Shown: positions 7,930-17,223, counted from the stretch's first letter. The stretch is DNA of 64,000 nucleotides from Moheibacter stercoris (GCF_040545805.1 NZ_JBEPMO010000001.1:124001-188000), one strand, 5' to 3'. Program-made: numbers and translations. The notes: a model not told the origin generated them from the sequence alone.

Positions 7930-10791
7930 ATGGAAATACACAAAACTTTTTTAGTTCAATTAAAACAAATCTCTTTTTCATTTTTTCTCATCATGTTTTT
8001 TGCTGGTGGAAACTTTCTATGGGCTGAAGGGTCCAGAGATTTATATCCGTCTGGTAAGGAAGGAAGACGAGCCTATTTAAGATCTCATACCTCAACCAAT
8101 GCCAATTGGCCTTTCGCAAACCATGGCGTTCATTTTGTCTATGCAAAACCTGGTGAAATACTAAGTTTGGCCACTAGTGCACAAAATACAGGAGGAAATT
8201 CTCGAATTCGTTTATATGACCCAGAGGGAAATCTCGTTGTCAACAACAATACCTTGGGTAGAATACCAAACAGAACTGCTGAGTTAGCAGGGCCATTGTT
8301 ATATGGAGAAGCTGCAAATGGAAATAAATACCAAGGGATCTACTATTCAGTAGTTTTAGAAGGAATTTACCGCGTAGAAATGGTAGCCAGAGGAACTAGT
8401 GATCCCTCTGCATCTTACAATGCAGATGCAAATTGGACAGAAGCAAATGATGCAGGAATTAGGGCTTGGGATATCTCTGTTATCAATACTGCCAATACAG
8501 GATTTGAGACTGGAAGAGTTTATACCAATGTTTTGAACTTAACTACTGGTACAAATTCACCCAATTCAACAGGATTTTATGGTATTTTCTATGTTCTTAC
8601 AAAAGATGGTTATACCTATCGTGTCAACAATAATGGTAACAATGGTATGTATTTTACCTTTATGGTAAATAATAATGGCTTTTTAGATACTAGCACAGGA
8701 AATCCTATTTACAAAAGTTTAAATACCACAACATTACCAAATGGCTCGGTTCATAATCCAAATTATGCAGATACCTCCAAACAAATAACCCATAAAATAT
8801 TTTATACTTTACCCAATCCTAACCTTCCTTCTGCGTCCATCGGTGCTGTACCCGAGGGTAGTACATGGCTAAAAAATACTGTAACGGAAGCTTCCGTTAT
8901 GAATTTGAGCATCAAAGGTGTCGATGGAACAGAAGGTCAAATGGGAACAAAAGGAGGCTATATTCGATTTTCAACGAACACACAAGGAAACTACAAAATA
9001 ACAATTGCTAGTTCAAACTCTCCAAGTTTGTTTGAACCTAGAATTTTAAGCGGTGTGGTAACTTTGGGAGAAAATGAAATTTTTTGGGATGGATTTGATG
9101 GAAATGGTCAACAAATACCCGAAGGAAACTTCCCCATTTTAGTCTCAGTTCAATTATCAGGTGCAGAAGTACACTTTCCGTTTTTTGATATGGAATACAA
9201 TCGATTTGGGACGATTGTAGAATTACTAAATCATCAGAATTTAACAGAAGTAATTTCTGACATCATTTATTGGGACGATCGTAATATATCTAGCACTTCG
9301 AATGGATCTTCTCCAAGCCCAATCAATAATTCTCACTTACCTCCTGCCAATAGTGTAGGGATAAGTAGCAATTTAAATGGACATATTTGGGGTGTAAATG
9401 GTTCAGGAACTTCTGGTCTTTTTGGTGACAATAGAAGCATTGATACTTGGACATTTATTATGGGCGAAAATACAGAAGTTCAATCTACTTTAGAAGTAAA
9501 AATAGCCGATTTAATGATTTCAAGTCTTACGGCAAATACCTCCGAAATTGGCCTAGGCGAACCATTTACGGTGGAAGTAAAAGTCATGAACCAAGGTCCA
9601 AGTGATGCAGATGGATCACTCTTTCAATTGTTTTTACCAATTGGGATTGAAGGAATAGGCTTTCAATTTGATGGAAATTCCTGCGGAATGGAATCCAGTG
9701 GTCTTGTGTACAATCCGATGACCAATGCCTATGAAGCCTACTTGAACTTGCCGAGTGGATGTGAAATTATTTATACAATTCACCTAATTGTTTATCAACC
9801 ATTAGAAATTAACAGTTTAGAAATCACCTCAACTATTTTAAGACCAAAAGATTTTACAGATCCAGACGCTACAAATCCAGATATCCACATTCCACCTACC
9901 AATCCATTTTTTGAATGTGAAAACAATGGATTAGGAGGAATCTGTAACAACATAAGAGAACTTAATCTGCTTTATAATCAGCAAACTTATTGTGTAGAAA
10001 ATACAAAAGTTGGGGATTTTAAGTGGGAATTAGACAGCAATCCAGAGGATATGCCGATGAAAGAAGAATTCTTGATCGAACGAAACATCCTAGGATATAA
10101 ACTTGACATTTATAAATTAAATCATTCACTTCAGGTTTTAATAAATGATCTAGCCATTTTCTCTACAGACATTCAATTTGATGTCCAAAACCAAAATATT
10201 CAATTTCAAGATGGCGATCGATATGGTTTTGAAGTTCCAGCAATTGGAGAACTTATTGGTTCAGAAAATAAGCCTATTCTTCAAATTATTATTTCAAACA
10301 ATGGAATGCTGACCTTGAATGGTGCAAAAATATCTGAGGGTGAATTATATCCATTAGTTTTCACAAATCAAATAAACGTTCCTAATTGGGTTGATGGACT
10401 AAATTCTCTCGTAATTCAACAAAATCAAATGTCCAATTTATTAATTGACGGAACTATAAATAAACTATCGACCATCATCTGTCCATGTGTAAAACCTGGA
10501 AAACAAGGTACACCAACCCATTTTACAGATATTGGTATTCTTACCAAAAGACAATCAGACACATTATGGCCCAAAAATGTGCCCAATGGATATTTGGTAA
10601 TGGATAGTTCTCACAAAGGATTTGTTCTAAATCATCTGACTACAGAACAACGTGATTTGCTAAACCCAATTGAAGGAATGTTGATTTACAATACAGATCT
10701 AGGCTGTGTCCAATTGTATAGAGGAAATACACCAACTGTAAACACGACGAGAATTGGCTGGAATTGTATTGAAAGAAGTTGTAACGAATAA
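7930..10791 (+). CDS. Large secreted surface protein with DUF11/CARDB-like domain
   Basis: 953 residues with a long signal sequence (ISFSFFLIMFFAGGNFLWAEG, about 14-34). The N-terminal ~500 residues are Asn/Gly/Ser-rich beta-type sequence. A DUF11/CARDB-like Ig-fold follows at about 520-640 (SEIGLGEPFTVEVKVMNQGP). The end contains a motif common in Bacteroidota exported proteins (NPIEGMLIYNTDLGCVQLYR). No catalytic residues and no canonical type IX sorting domain are seen. It is followed after 9 bp by 10801-11337, which shares the same closing motif, so the two probably form an operon. Likely an adhesin or matrix protein; function not established. Confidence 0.75.
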   Translation: MEIHKTFLVQLKQISFSFFLIMFFAGGNFLWAEGSRDLYPSGKEGRRAYLRSHTSTNANWPFANHGVHFVYAKPGEILSLATSAQNTGGNSRIRLYDPEGNLVVNNNTLGRIPNRTAELAGPLLYGEAANGNKYQGIYYSVVLEGIYRVEMVARGTSDPSASYNADANWTEANDAGIRAWDISVINTANTGFETGRVYTNVLNLTTGTNSPNSTGFYGIFYVLTKDGYTYRVNNNGNNGMYFTFMVNNNGFLDTSTGNPIYKSLNTTTLPNGSVHNPNYADTSKQITHKIFYTLPNPNLPSASIGAVPEGSTWLKNTVTEASVMNLSIKGVDGTEGQMGTKGGYIRFSTNTQGNYKITIASSNSPSLFEPRILSGVVTLGENEIFWDGFDGNGQQIPEGNFPILVSVQLSGAEVHFPFFDMEYNRFGTIVELLNHQNLTEVISDIIYWDDRNISSTSNGSSPSPINNSHLPPANSVGISSNLNGHIWGVNGSGTSGLFGDNRSIDTWTFIMGENTEVQSTLEVKIADLMISSLTANTSEIGLGEPFTVEVKVMNQGPSDADGSLFQLFLPIGIEGIGFQFDGNSCGMESSGLVYNPMTNAYEAYLNLPSGCEIIYTIHLIVYQPLEINSLEITSTILRPKDFTDPDATNPDIHIPPTNPFFECENNGLGGICNNIRELNLLYNQQTYCVENTKVGDFKWELDSNPEDMPMKEEFLIERNILGYKLDIYKLNHSLQVLINDLAIFSTDIQFDVQNQNIQFQDGDRYGFEVPAIGELIGSENKPILQIIISNNGMLTLNGAKISEGELYPLVFTNQINVPNWVDGLNSLVIQQNQMSNLLIDGTINKLSTIICPCVKPGKQGTPTHFTDIGILTKRQSDTLWPKNVPNGYLVMDSSHKGFVLNHLTTEQRDLLNPIEGMLIYNTDLGCVQLYRGNTPTVNTTRIGWNCIERSCNE

Positions 10792-10800
10792 TAATTATTT

Positions 10801-11337
10801 ATGAGAAATTTAATTAGAAGTATTATAGTTGTTCTATTGTTTTTAGGAACCAATTTATGTTTAGGTCAACTAGTGATTGGTAAAGAAATGGCCACAAATG
10901 AAAGCGTCTTATTGGAATTCGGACAAGATAACAAAGGACTTATTTTGCCATCGGTTATTGACGCTCCAAATTCCGTGGGAGGAACCATGATTTTTAGTAT
11001 AGAGCAAAAATCTGTACTCGTTAAAGAGGAAAAAAATAATGGTGTCGCTACCAATTGGACCAATTTAAGCATCAATGAGCAAGAAGGAAAAGTTCATGAT
11101 TTCTCAAATCTAGGTGAAGATATTATAGTTGATAGTACTGGGGTTATTTTAGGCTCTGACACATCATCCAAACCAGGAATTTTAGTTTTAGAATCCACTG
11201 AAAAAGTACTTGTTTTACCCAAAGTAAATCAAGCACACAACGATATTGTTTCACCGATTGCAGGTACCATTTTATACGATACCTCATCTGCAATGCTTGC
11301 TGTATTTGATGGAAACAATTGGAGTTATTGGAATTAA
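10801..11337 (+). CDS. Exported protein, partner of the 7930-10791 surface protein
   Basis: 178 residues with a signal peptide (IRSIIVVLLFLGTNLCLGQ). The mature part contains two blocks of the type 'NKGLILPSV ... VGGTMIFSIEQKSVLV' and 'EKVLVLPKV ... IAGTILYDTSSAMLAVFDGN', the same kind of closing repeat as in the preceding gene. It starts 9 bp after that gene and ends before a strong terminator at 11427. It is probably secreted together with the large protein. No enzymatic motif is present. Confidence 0.7.
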   Translation: MRNLIRSIIVVLLFLGTNLCLGQLVIGKEMATNESVLLEFGQDNKGLILPSVIDAPNSVGGTMIFSIEQKSVLVKEEKNNGVATNWTNLSINEQEGKVHDFSNLGEDIIVDSTGVILGSDTSSKPGILVLESTEKVLVLPKVNQAHNDIVSPIAGTILYDTSSAMLAVFDGNNWSYWN

Positions 11338-11658
11338 CTTAATCAACATATTTTTTAGTAGAGTTAGGGAGAAGCCCAATGAGAGGTTAAGGTTAGAGCC
11401 TTGAGAGGGGTTAATTAGGTTTAGGTAGTAGGGAGAGAAATTCTCCCTACTTTTTTATCAATTAATTTTTCAAAAAGCAATAGGTTTTTTATATGAATTC
11501 TAGAAAAAATTGTATCATATAAAAATATAAGTGTCTAAAAATATTGTAATGAAAGAATTTTGTTAATCATTCATGTAGGCTCCCCATATTCAGTACAGTT
11601 CAAAATTTCTAGATTTCCACAAGATACACTTTATTAATTATGAGGCAGCGGGTGGATT
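11338..11658. other. Intergenic region between convergent units
   Basis: Holds the terminator at 11427-11457 and, at its right end, repeat copy A (from 11617). Otherwise AT-rich sequence without a gene. Confidence 0.6.
11427..11457 (+). terminator. Rho-independent terminator of the surface protein operon
   Basis: Stem GTAGGGAGA/TCTCCCTAC (9 bp, loop GAAAT) followed by a run of T. Confidence 0.85.
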
Positions 11659-11660
11659 TT
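11617..11660 (+). repeat. ~40 bp dispersed repeat, copy A
   Basis: CCACAAGATACACTT, then TATTAATTAT and GAGGCAGCGGGTGGA. It aligns over its whole length with copy B (12174-12214) and with the inverted copy C (3353-3392). It touches the stop codon of the lipoprotein gene 11659-12063. Confidence 0.75.
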
Positions 11661-12063
11661 ATTCATTTTTCATATTTGTAGTTGGTGGATTATTTGTTGG
11701 ATTTATGAAATGATTCTGTTTATTACAATCCCCAAAATATACAGTTAAGATTGTATCCTTTTTATGAATTTTGAAAAAATCTTGTCCTTTAATTTTTATA
11801 AAAGTGTCTCCTTTTTCCATATAACCACTATACAAAGTCCAACTTTTTACATTGTCTTTACATTTGCATCTTTCCCCTGTTTCTGGGTTTACACCTTTCA
11901 AAACCATAAATTCAGGATGAGAGTTCTTTGAATAATCTGTAGATAATATTAATTTACATTCATTTTCTAAAAACAAATTTTTGTATTTATCACAATGTCC
12001 ATCACATCCAAAAAGAATTGACACTATAAATAAACCAATTATGTATTTATAACTTTTTTCCAT
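11659..12063 (-). CDS. Small lipoprotein bracketed by the dispersed repeat
   Basis: Starting at the ATG at 12063 (MEKSYKYIIGLFIVSILFGC) gives a classic lipobox LFGC; an ATG six codons upstream would bury it. The mature part of ~115 residues has paired cysteines (CDGHCDK, ERCKCKDN) and no recognised domain. The gene is bracketed by two same-orientation copies of the ~40 bp repeat (11617-11660 and 12174-12214), the nearer one touching its stop codon. This looks like a small mobile or recombining cassette. Function unknown. Confidence 0.65.
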   Translation of the reverse strand: MEKSYKYIIGLFIVSILFGCDGHCDKYKNLFLENECKLILSTDYSKNSHPEFMVLKGVNPETGERCKCKDNVKSWTLYSGYMEKGDTFIKIKGQDFFKIHKKDTILTVYFGDCNKQNHFINPTNNPPTTNMKNE

Positions 12064-12173
12064 CGAATTCAAATATGCCATGTAGTAAATATTATACTAT
12101 CCTAAATCTCTCTCCAACCACAAGATTGCATCGAGAGTTCAATTATTAAAACCTTCCATAATTATCTATTATT

Positions 12174-12214
12174 CCACAAGATACACTTCGTTAATCGTTC
12201 GGCAGCGGGGGTTG
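12174..12214 (+). repeat. ~40 bp dispersed repeat, copy B
   Basis: CCACAAGATACACTTCGTTA then ATCGTTCGGCAGCGGGGGTTG. It lies 42 bp beyond the 3' end of the gene 12256-13008, in the same orientation relative to its gene as copy A. A weaker half copy of its start (CCACAAGATTGCATC) is at about 12119. Confidence 0.75.
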
Positions 12215-12255
12215 GATGAATAATGATTCAGAATCCCTTCATAAATATGAAGGGA

Positions 12256-13008
12256 TTATTTTATGTATTGTAAAACTTGATAACCAAGAAACGATATTGT
12301 ATAATGTGGTGAATTGTTAAAATTTTCATGTGGGTTATAAGCTAACTCATCATTTTTTTTATAAATTTCTGATGATTGTAGAAACTTCGAAATGTGATGA
12401 TTAATATTGAAAGGACCTATCGTTTCAGAAGAATCCATAATTAAATTCATTGACTTAAGAAAGTTCAAAGTTGAAATTACATCTGTTTGATTAATATTTG
12501 TAAAGCTACCAATCAAAATTTCTTCACTGAAATATGCCTTTCCTACTTTATTATTATATTCAGCTATACCTTTAAAAAAAGGCGTTCTACCATCTTTTTC
12601 ATTAAGATCAAATTTGTTTAATATAATTACATCAATTTCAGATAATCTTATTAATGATTCAAGAATTGCAGATTTATTTTCAAATCTAGAATTAATATTT
12701 AATGTTGAATTTGCGAGGAAATTTGATAAATAATCTCTTTTCTTTTCCGAAAATTCTTCCTTTCCATAAAAACACGTTTTAATTAATAAAGATTTAAATT
12801 CATTACTTGAAATATAAATTTTATCTACCTGATCCTCTAACAACCTGATTCTACTTGAATATTTTTCTAAAATGTTCTGAATATGTTTCTTGTGAACATA
12901 ATCCTTATATTCACTCCAACCGGTTGCTACTGATGAAAGAATTGGAACCGATGATGCAATAGTTACCAAACTAGACTCAATAAATTTTAAAGTATCATCA
13001 TTCTCCAT
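12256..13008 (-). CDS. Helical protein of unknown function (possibly Abi-alpha/DUF4393-like)
   Basis: 250 residues, mostly alpha-helical, cytoplasmic, no signal peptide. An N-terminal hydrophobic segment (SSLVTIASSVPILSSVATGW) precedes a helical middle (SEKKRDYLSNFLANS, ILESLIRLSEIDVIILNKFD) and a C-terminal part that looks like a winged-helix-style effector region. The helical order is reminiscent of the Abi-alpha (DUF4393) family, but the similarity is only by eye and could be wrong. It stands alone, with repeat copy B at its 3' end and a long AT-rich region upstream, in an accessory stretch; a defence role is possible but unproven. Confidence 0.5.
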   Translation of the reverse strand: MENDDTLKFIESSLVTIASSVPILSSVATGWSEYKDYVHKKHIQNILEKYSSRIRLLEDQVDKIYISSNEFKSLLIKTCFYGKEEFSEKKRDYLSNFLANSTLNINSRFENKSAILESLIRLSEIDVIILNKFDLNEKDGRTPFFKGIAEYNNKVGKAYFSEEILIGSFTNINQTDVISTLNFLKSMNLIMDSSETIGPFNINHHISKFLQSSEIYKKNDELAYNPHENFNNSPHYTISFLGYQVLQYIK

Positions 13009-13227
13009 ATTTATTAAAATTTAAATTCAATTATATTTAAAAAATTAAATTTATGAGTTTAATTATTTCATTCACACATTTTATCAAATAATAGATCGTT
13101 TTTATATTATACTTATTATTAAAATTTTTCATATTTATTGTTTTAAGCAAATATGATTAGGGATTGAAAATAAAGTGTGGACAGGTTTTTTAGGTAAATG
13201 TTCGAAAATCTAAACTGAAGAAAAACA

Positions 13228-13262
13228 AAAAACCCTTCACAAGTATCTGTAAAGGGTTTTTC
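13228..13262 (-). terminator. Bidirectional hairpin terminator
   Basis: AAAACCCTT pairs with AAGGGTTTT, with a ~15 nt loop and T runs on both sides. It is placed to end transcripts of the AlbA_2 gene. Confidence 0.7.
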
Positions 13263-13342
13263 TATTTTGGTATTTTAAGTTGTGTGGACAACTGTGGATA
13301 AATATAAAACTTTATTTATATATAATTAAAAGAAGTCCAATT

Positions 13343-13450
13343 AACTCTCTAACTAATTCTCTAACAAACTCTCTAACTAATTCTCTAATTAATTCTCTAA
13401 TTAACTCTCTAATTAACTCTCTAATTAACTCTCTAATTAACTCTCTAATT
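13343..13450. repeat. Nine tandem copies of a 12 bp unit
   Basis: Consensus AACTCTCTAATT with variants AATTCTCTAATT and AACTCTCTAACT. The last five or six units are nearly identical and the first units diverged. It sits directly 3' of the AlbA_2 gene stop and is not translated in any real gene. Confidence 0.9.
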
Positions 13451-13475
13451 AATTAGAGCTTTACAAGCTTATAAA

Positions 13476-15134
13476 CTATTTAAAGACCCATTTAGAATTA
13501 GTATCTGATCCAATATTTTTAATGATTTCTTTTCTTCTCATTTCAGAAAGTAAATTATTAACTTTAATTTTCTTTTGACGATCCTCCATCCATTCAGGTA
13601 ATTTATTCCATAAAAGATCATCAACGTCTCTTCTGGTTAATTCTTTATGCTCTTGTATAGCTTTCGAAATAAGATCTACATAATACTTTTTATCAAAAGC
13701 TTTATTTTTTGAGTAAGCAGCTTTCTGACCAGTTTCTTGAGCAACCTTCAATCCAATAAAATAATTTGGTTTTCTTCCTTCTATTAATTTCTTTTTCTTC
13801 AATAATCTTTCTTCAGCAGTAGATAATTCTCTTTTCTTCTGAACCTTATCCAATAATATTATTTCCTCCAGAGAAAGTTCTTTATGATTTGCCAATAAGC
13901 GGGCATAATCCATATCAAGTATTTTTCCTGGTATAGTAACTTTTACTTTATTGTTGGAAAGATCATAATCTGGCATAGGAAAAAATCTAGCTCTTTGAAA
14001 GTTAAAAATCTTTTTTATTCCACCACCAGCTGTATCAACCATTTTTAAATTATACATAGCTGTAGCAAGAAACCGATTTCTATAGAATTCTTCTGGAGAA
14101 TCATCTATAATTACTTTTTCAACACTACCTGGTATAAAAGATCCTTGATTCGTAAAAATCAATTGATCTTCCATTTCGATTACATTAATTCTAGAGTTTA
14201 AGGTATAATCTTGATGTGCAATACAATTATTAATTGCTTCTCTTATGGAATATGGTTCATATTTAGTTACCTCATCAGGAAATATGGTTCCATCTTTCAT
14301 ATATCTATATTTAATGTTTCTGATTTTAGCAAAAACTTTTTCAACAGATAAAATAAAAGGAATTCCGAAAATCTCATAATCTAAATCTTCATTATTAGAA
14401 TTTAGTAATTTCCACCTTATTTTAACTTCTGAAGGATTTAAAAAATGTTCAGATTCATCTTTTCCTAATAAAATTAATGCAGTTCTAGTAATTTTACCTT
14501 TAATTGTAACTTTAGCTTTATTTAAAAAAATTTTATCATCCCAACTATCAACTTCATCTGCTTTATCTGGAAATTTGCTTTTAAAATTTTTTCTGGCCAA
14601 TAAAATAGCTTCTTCATCCAAGTCATCAATATCTGCCTCAGGAATTATAACTGCACTCCAATCTTCAAGTATAACTTGTGATCTAATTCGTTCTATTTTT
14701 TCTATGTTAAGCGGAGCTAGTTCTTCACCGTCTCTAGAATAATAATGCCCTTCAAAAGCAATAGGTATACCTTTAGGCGCAGCAGGGATTTGAAATAAAA
14801 TGACTCGACCATCTTTATGTTGAACTTCATAAATTTGAATAAATGTTATTCTATTTGTAGTTTTTTTTGCAACTTCACCTTTAAGACTATCTAAGTTTTT
14901 CCTAATTGGCCTAAATGAAGTTCCAACAATTTTATGATTTTTATCTTCTACACCAAACACAAGCCATCCAAAAGGTCTGCCACATAAATTAGCTTCATTA
15001 CTCAAAGCTGAAAAGTACCTGCCCAGTTTAGTAAAATCATAATTGTTTTTTGCCTCTTTAAACTCTACAACCTCATTCTCAGCTTTTAAATTAAGCAATT
15101 CTTTTAGTGTATATTCTATATTATTCAAAGGCAT
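13476..15134 (-). CDS. Schlafen/AlbA_2 domain protein with HATPase_c_4 domain
   Basis: 552 residues, cytoplasmic. The N-terminus is an AlbA_2 (Schlafen-type) nucleic-acid-binding domain (about 15-130: ENEVVEFKEAKNN, FSALSNEANLCGRPFGWLVF). A GHKL-type ATP-binding domain follows (about 290-400: IREAINNCIAHQDYTLNSRI, GIKKIFNFQ), then a Lys/Glu-rich helical region and a C-terminal winged-helix-like end. Such proteins are usually annotated as ATP-binding transcriptional regulators and are frequent in accessory and defence-rich regions. It is transcribed alone, with a hairpin and the 12 bp repeats behind it. Specific target unknown. Confidence 0.85.
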   Translation of the reverse strand: MPLNNIEYTLKELLNLKAENEVVEFKEAKNNYDFTKLGRYFSALSNEANLCGRPFGWLVFGVEDKNHKIVGTSFRPIRKNLDSLKGEVAKKTTNRITFIQIYEVQHKDGRVILFQIPAAPKGIPIAFEGHYYSRDGEELAPLNIEKIERIRSQVILEDWSAVIIPEADIDDLDEEAILLARKNFKSKFPDKADEVDSWDDKIFLNKAKVTIKGKITRTALILLGKDESEHFLNPSEVKIRWKLLNSNNEDLDYEIFGIPFILSVEKVFAKIRNIKYRYMKDGTIFPDEVTKYEPYSIREAINNCIAHQDYTLNSRINVIEMEDQLIFTNQGSFIPGSVEKVIIDDSPEEFYRNRFLATAMYNLKMVDTAGGGIKKIFNFQRARFFPMPDYDLSNNKVKVTIPGKILDMDYARLLANHKELSLEEIILLDKVQKKRELSTAEERLLKKKKLIEGRKPNYFIGLKVAQETGQKAAYSKNKAFDKKYYVDLISKAIQEHKELTRRDVDDLLWNKLPEWMEDRQKKIKVNNLLSEMRRKEIIKNIGSDTNSKWVFK

Positions 15135-15240
15135 GTTTTTTTATATTTTCACCAATTTAGTAATTAAAAATAATCAACATTTACTATTCTACAAATTCAT
15201 TGTAGTACAATTCATGAAGTTTAGCCAATTATTTACAAAC

Positions 15241-15282
15241 AAAAAAGGCTCGTTCGCAAATAGTTCGCAAACAAGCCTTTTA
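15241..15282 (-). terminator. Terminator behind tRNA-Cys
   Basis: A 14-position stem with two mismatches (AAAGGCTCGTTCGC with GCAAACAAGCCTTT) followed on the minus strand by TTTTTT. Confidence 0.75.
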
Positions 15283-15307
15283 ATGTGTTGATTTCCAACG
15301 AAATCAG

Positions 15308-15378
15308 AGGTTCCGAGCGGATTCGAACCGCTGTAGACGGTTTTGCAGACCGGTGCCTAGCCTCTCGGCCACGGAACC
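15308..15378 (-). tRNA. tRNA-Cys (anticodon GCA)
   Basis: 71 nt cloverleaf: acceptor GGTTCCG/CGGAACC, anticodon loop CTGCAAA with anticodon GCA, T-arm GCGGTTCGAATCCGC, discriminator T. No encoded CCA. A TATATTTG -7 box lies 18 nt upstream. Confidence 0.95.
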
Positions 15379-15396
15379 TTTTACCGTTTAGGATTG

Positions 15397-15404
15397 CAAA
15401 TATA
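15397..15404 (-). promoter_or_regulatory. -7 box TATATTTG for tRNA-Cys
   Basis: Matches the Bacteroidota -7 element TAnnTTTG, 18 nt before the tRNA 5' end. The TTG -33 element is not clear. Confidence 0.5.
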
Positions 15405-15420
15405 TAAATTTACTTGGAAC

Positions 15421-15777
15421 TTAATATTCCTTTTCTAAAATGATGCTCACTTTTTCTACATTTCCACCAATTGGCGGGTTGATTTTGGACAATTTTACCT
15501 TGGCATAGGTCACCATTGGGATTTCTTGTCCAATTCGAACCAAAATTCGTTCAGCTACTGTTTCCAATAATTTTGCACGCACCAATACTTCTTCTGTTAC
15601 AATTTTATTCAAATGAACATAATCCACCGTATCGGCCAAATCATCGGTTTGCGCTGATTTTGACAAATCTGCATCGATTTCCAAATCCACCAAATAGTCT
15701 GAACCAATCAATGCTTCTTCTCCCAAACAACCATGGTTGGAATATATTTTTATGTTTTCGACAATAATTTTCCCCAT
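15421..15777 (-). CDS. folB: Dihydroneopterin aldolase
   Basis: 118 residues, full family length. It converts 7,8-dihydroneopterin to 6-hydroxymethyl-7,8-dihydropterin in folate synthesis, in the cytoplasm. The pattern VENIKIYSNHGCLGEEALIG at the N-terminus, the DYVHLNKIV block and the closing KLSKINPPIGG motif are typical of FolB. It begins 4 nt after the M23 lipoprotein gene stop, so the two are probably co-transcribed, although their roles are unrelated. No anomalies. Confidence 0.93.
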   Translation of the reverse strand: MGKIIVENIKIYSNHGCLGEEALIGSDYLVDLEIDADLSKSAQTDDLADTVDYVHLNKIVTEEVLVRAKLLETVAERILVRIGQEIPMVTYAKVKLSKINPPIGGNVEKVSIILEKEY

Positions 15778-15781
15778 CTTT

Positions 15782-16411
15782 CTATTCTGTTTCTTCTAAA
15801 TTTTCCAAAGGTCGATTTTGTTTGATAAATTCTGTCGGATTTAAATATCCGTCTTTGATTGGCGAATAACCAGGTCCAATCGGCATTCCGACTTGATTTC
15901 GAATTTCAAAATGCAAATGCGCAACATATTGTCCGTTTGCGGTTCCAATTGTACCAATAGGCTGCCCTCTTTTCACATAATCTCCCTCATCAACCAAGAT
16001 CTGTTCGCAATGCGCATACAAAGATTCTACTTCTCTACCCGCTGGGAATTGATGAATCACACGGATGACATTTCCCCAGCCGCCTTCTAAATCCTCTGCC
16101 AAACTCACATACCCATGCGCAATCGCAAAAATAGTATCACCCAAATCGGTATTGCTTCCTTTGTTTCCATTCCAATCTTCGCCCAAATGGTTGTTGACAC
16201 CAAATGATTGAGCATCGTAATAGCCTTTCGCATTGGGTTTTCCAACCGGAAAGTCAAATCCGTCCACCAAAAAATCTTCCTCAGATTCCTCTTCCAATTT
16301 TGGCGATTCCACAATTTCTTTGGATTTTTCTTCTTTTACGCCAACGCTTATTTCCTGTTTACAACTTAGGAAAGCGCATGAGCAAAGGATGAGAACATAA
16401 AGTTTTTTCAT
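15782..16411 (-). CDS. M23 family metallopeptidase lipoprotein
   Basis: 209 residues. The N-terminus (MKKLYVLILCSCAFLSC) is a lipoprotein signal with Cys17 as the lipidation site, followed by a Glu/Lys-rich linker. The M23 (LytM) fold carries the zinc ligands HxxxD (NHLGEDW, H75/D79) and HxH (AHLHFEIR, H165/H167), plus the GxxxG-like 'KRGQPIGTIG' turn. Such enzymes cleave glycine-containing or peptide cross-links in peptidoglycan, or regulate amidases. All zinc ligands are present, so it is probably active at the inner face of the outer membrane. It is upstream of folB in the same transcript. Confidence 0.9.
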   Translation of the reverse strand: MKKLYVLILCSCAFLSCKQEISVGVKEEKSKEIVESPKLEEESEEDFLVDGFDFPVGKPNAKGYYDAQSFGVNNHLGEDWNGNKGSNTDLGDTIFAIAHGYVSLAEDLEGGWGNVIRVIHQFPAGREVESLYAHCEQILVDEGDYVKRGQPIGTIGTANGQYVAHLHFEIRNQVGMPIGPGYSPIKDGYLNPTEFIKQNRPLENLEETE

Positions 16412-16492
16412 CGGATAAAAATAAAAAAAAGTAGGAAGATAATTCTCCCTACTTGCTTGTGATTGTTATTTTGCCCCTAAAAAATGACTTTT

Positions 16493-17089
<597 letters not shown>

Positions 17090-17126
17090 GATTTATGGTT
17101 TTTTAAAATTAATACTGTTTCTATGT

Positions 17127-17134
17127 CAAATATA
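17127..17134 (-). promoter_or_regulatory. -7 box TATATTTG for superoxide dismutase
   Basis: Exact TAnnTTTG match in the divergent intergenic region, with a leader of about 33 nt. The -33 TTG is not at the ideal spacing. Confidence 0.5.
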
Positions 17135-17223
17135 AGGCTGATTTCGTCAAATTATGTGAAGATTAAATTAAAATTCCCCTTGCAGCCTTAAAAATTTTTA
17201 AATTGCAAGAGAAATCAAAACCC

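Larger units (their letters stand above)
13009..13475. other. AT-rich intergenic region with terminator and tandem repeat
   Basis: 467 bp between two minus-strand genes. From left to right: AT-rich sequence upstream of 12256-13008, a bidirectional hairpin at 13228-13262 and nine 12 bp repeats at 13343-13450. No ORF of note. Confidence 0.6.

Noticed and set aside
6012..11560. Shared 16-mer TAATGAAAGAATTTTG at ~6013 and ~11547 as a regulatory motif
   Set aside because: Only two copies, of low complexity, with one of them not upstream of any gene in its orientation.
11617..12214. Reading the ~40 bp repeats as integron attC sites
   Set aside because: The RYYYAAC/GTTRRRY core sites and the long imperfect hairpin of attC are missing, and no integrase gene is present in the window.
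13343..13450. CRISPR array
   Set aside because: Units are 12 bp and directly abutting with no spacers; no cas genes.
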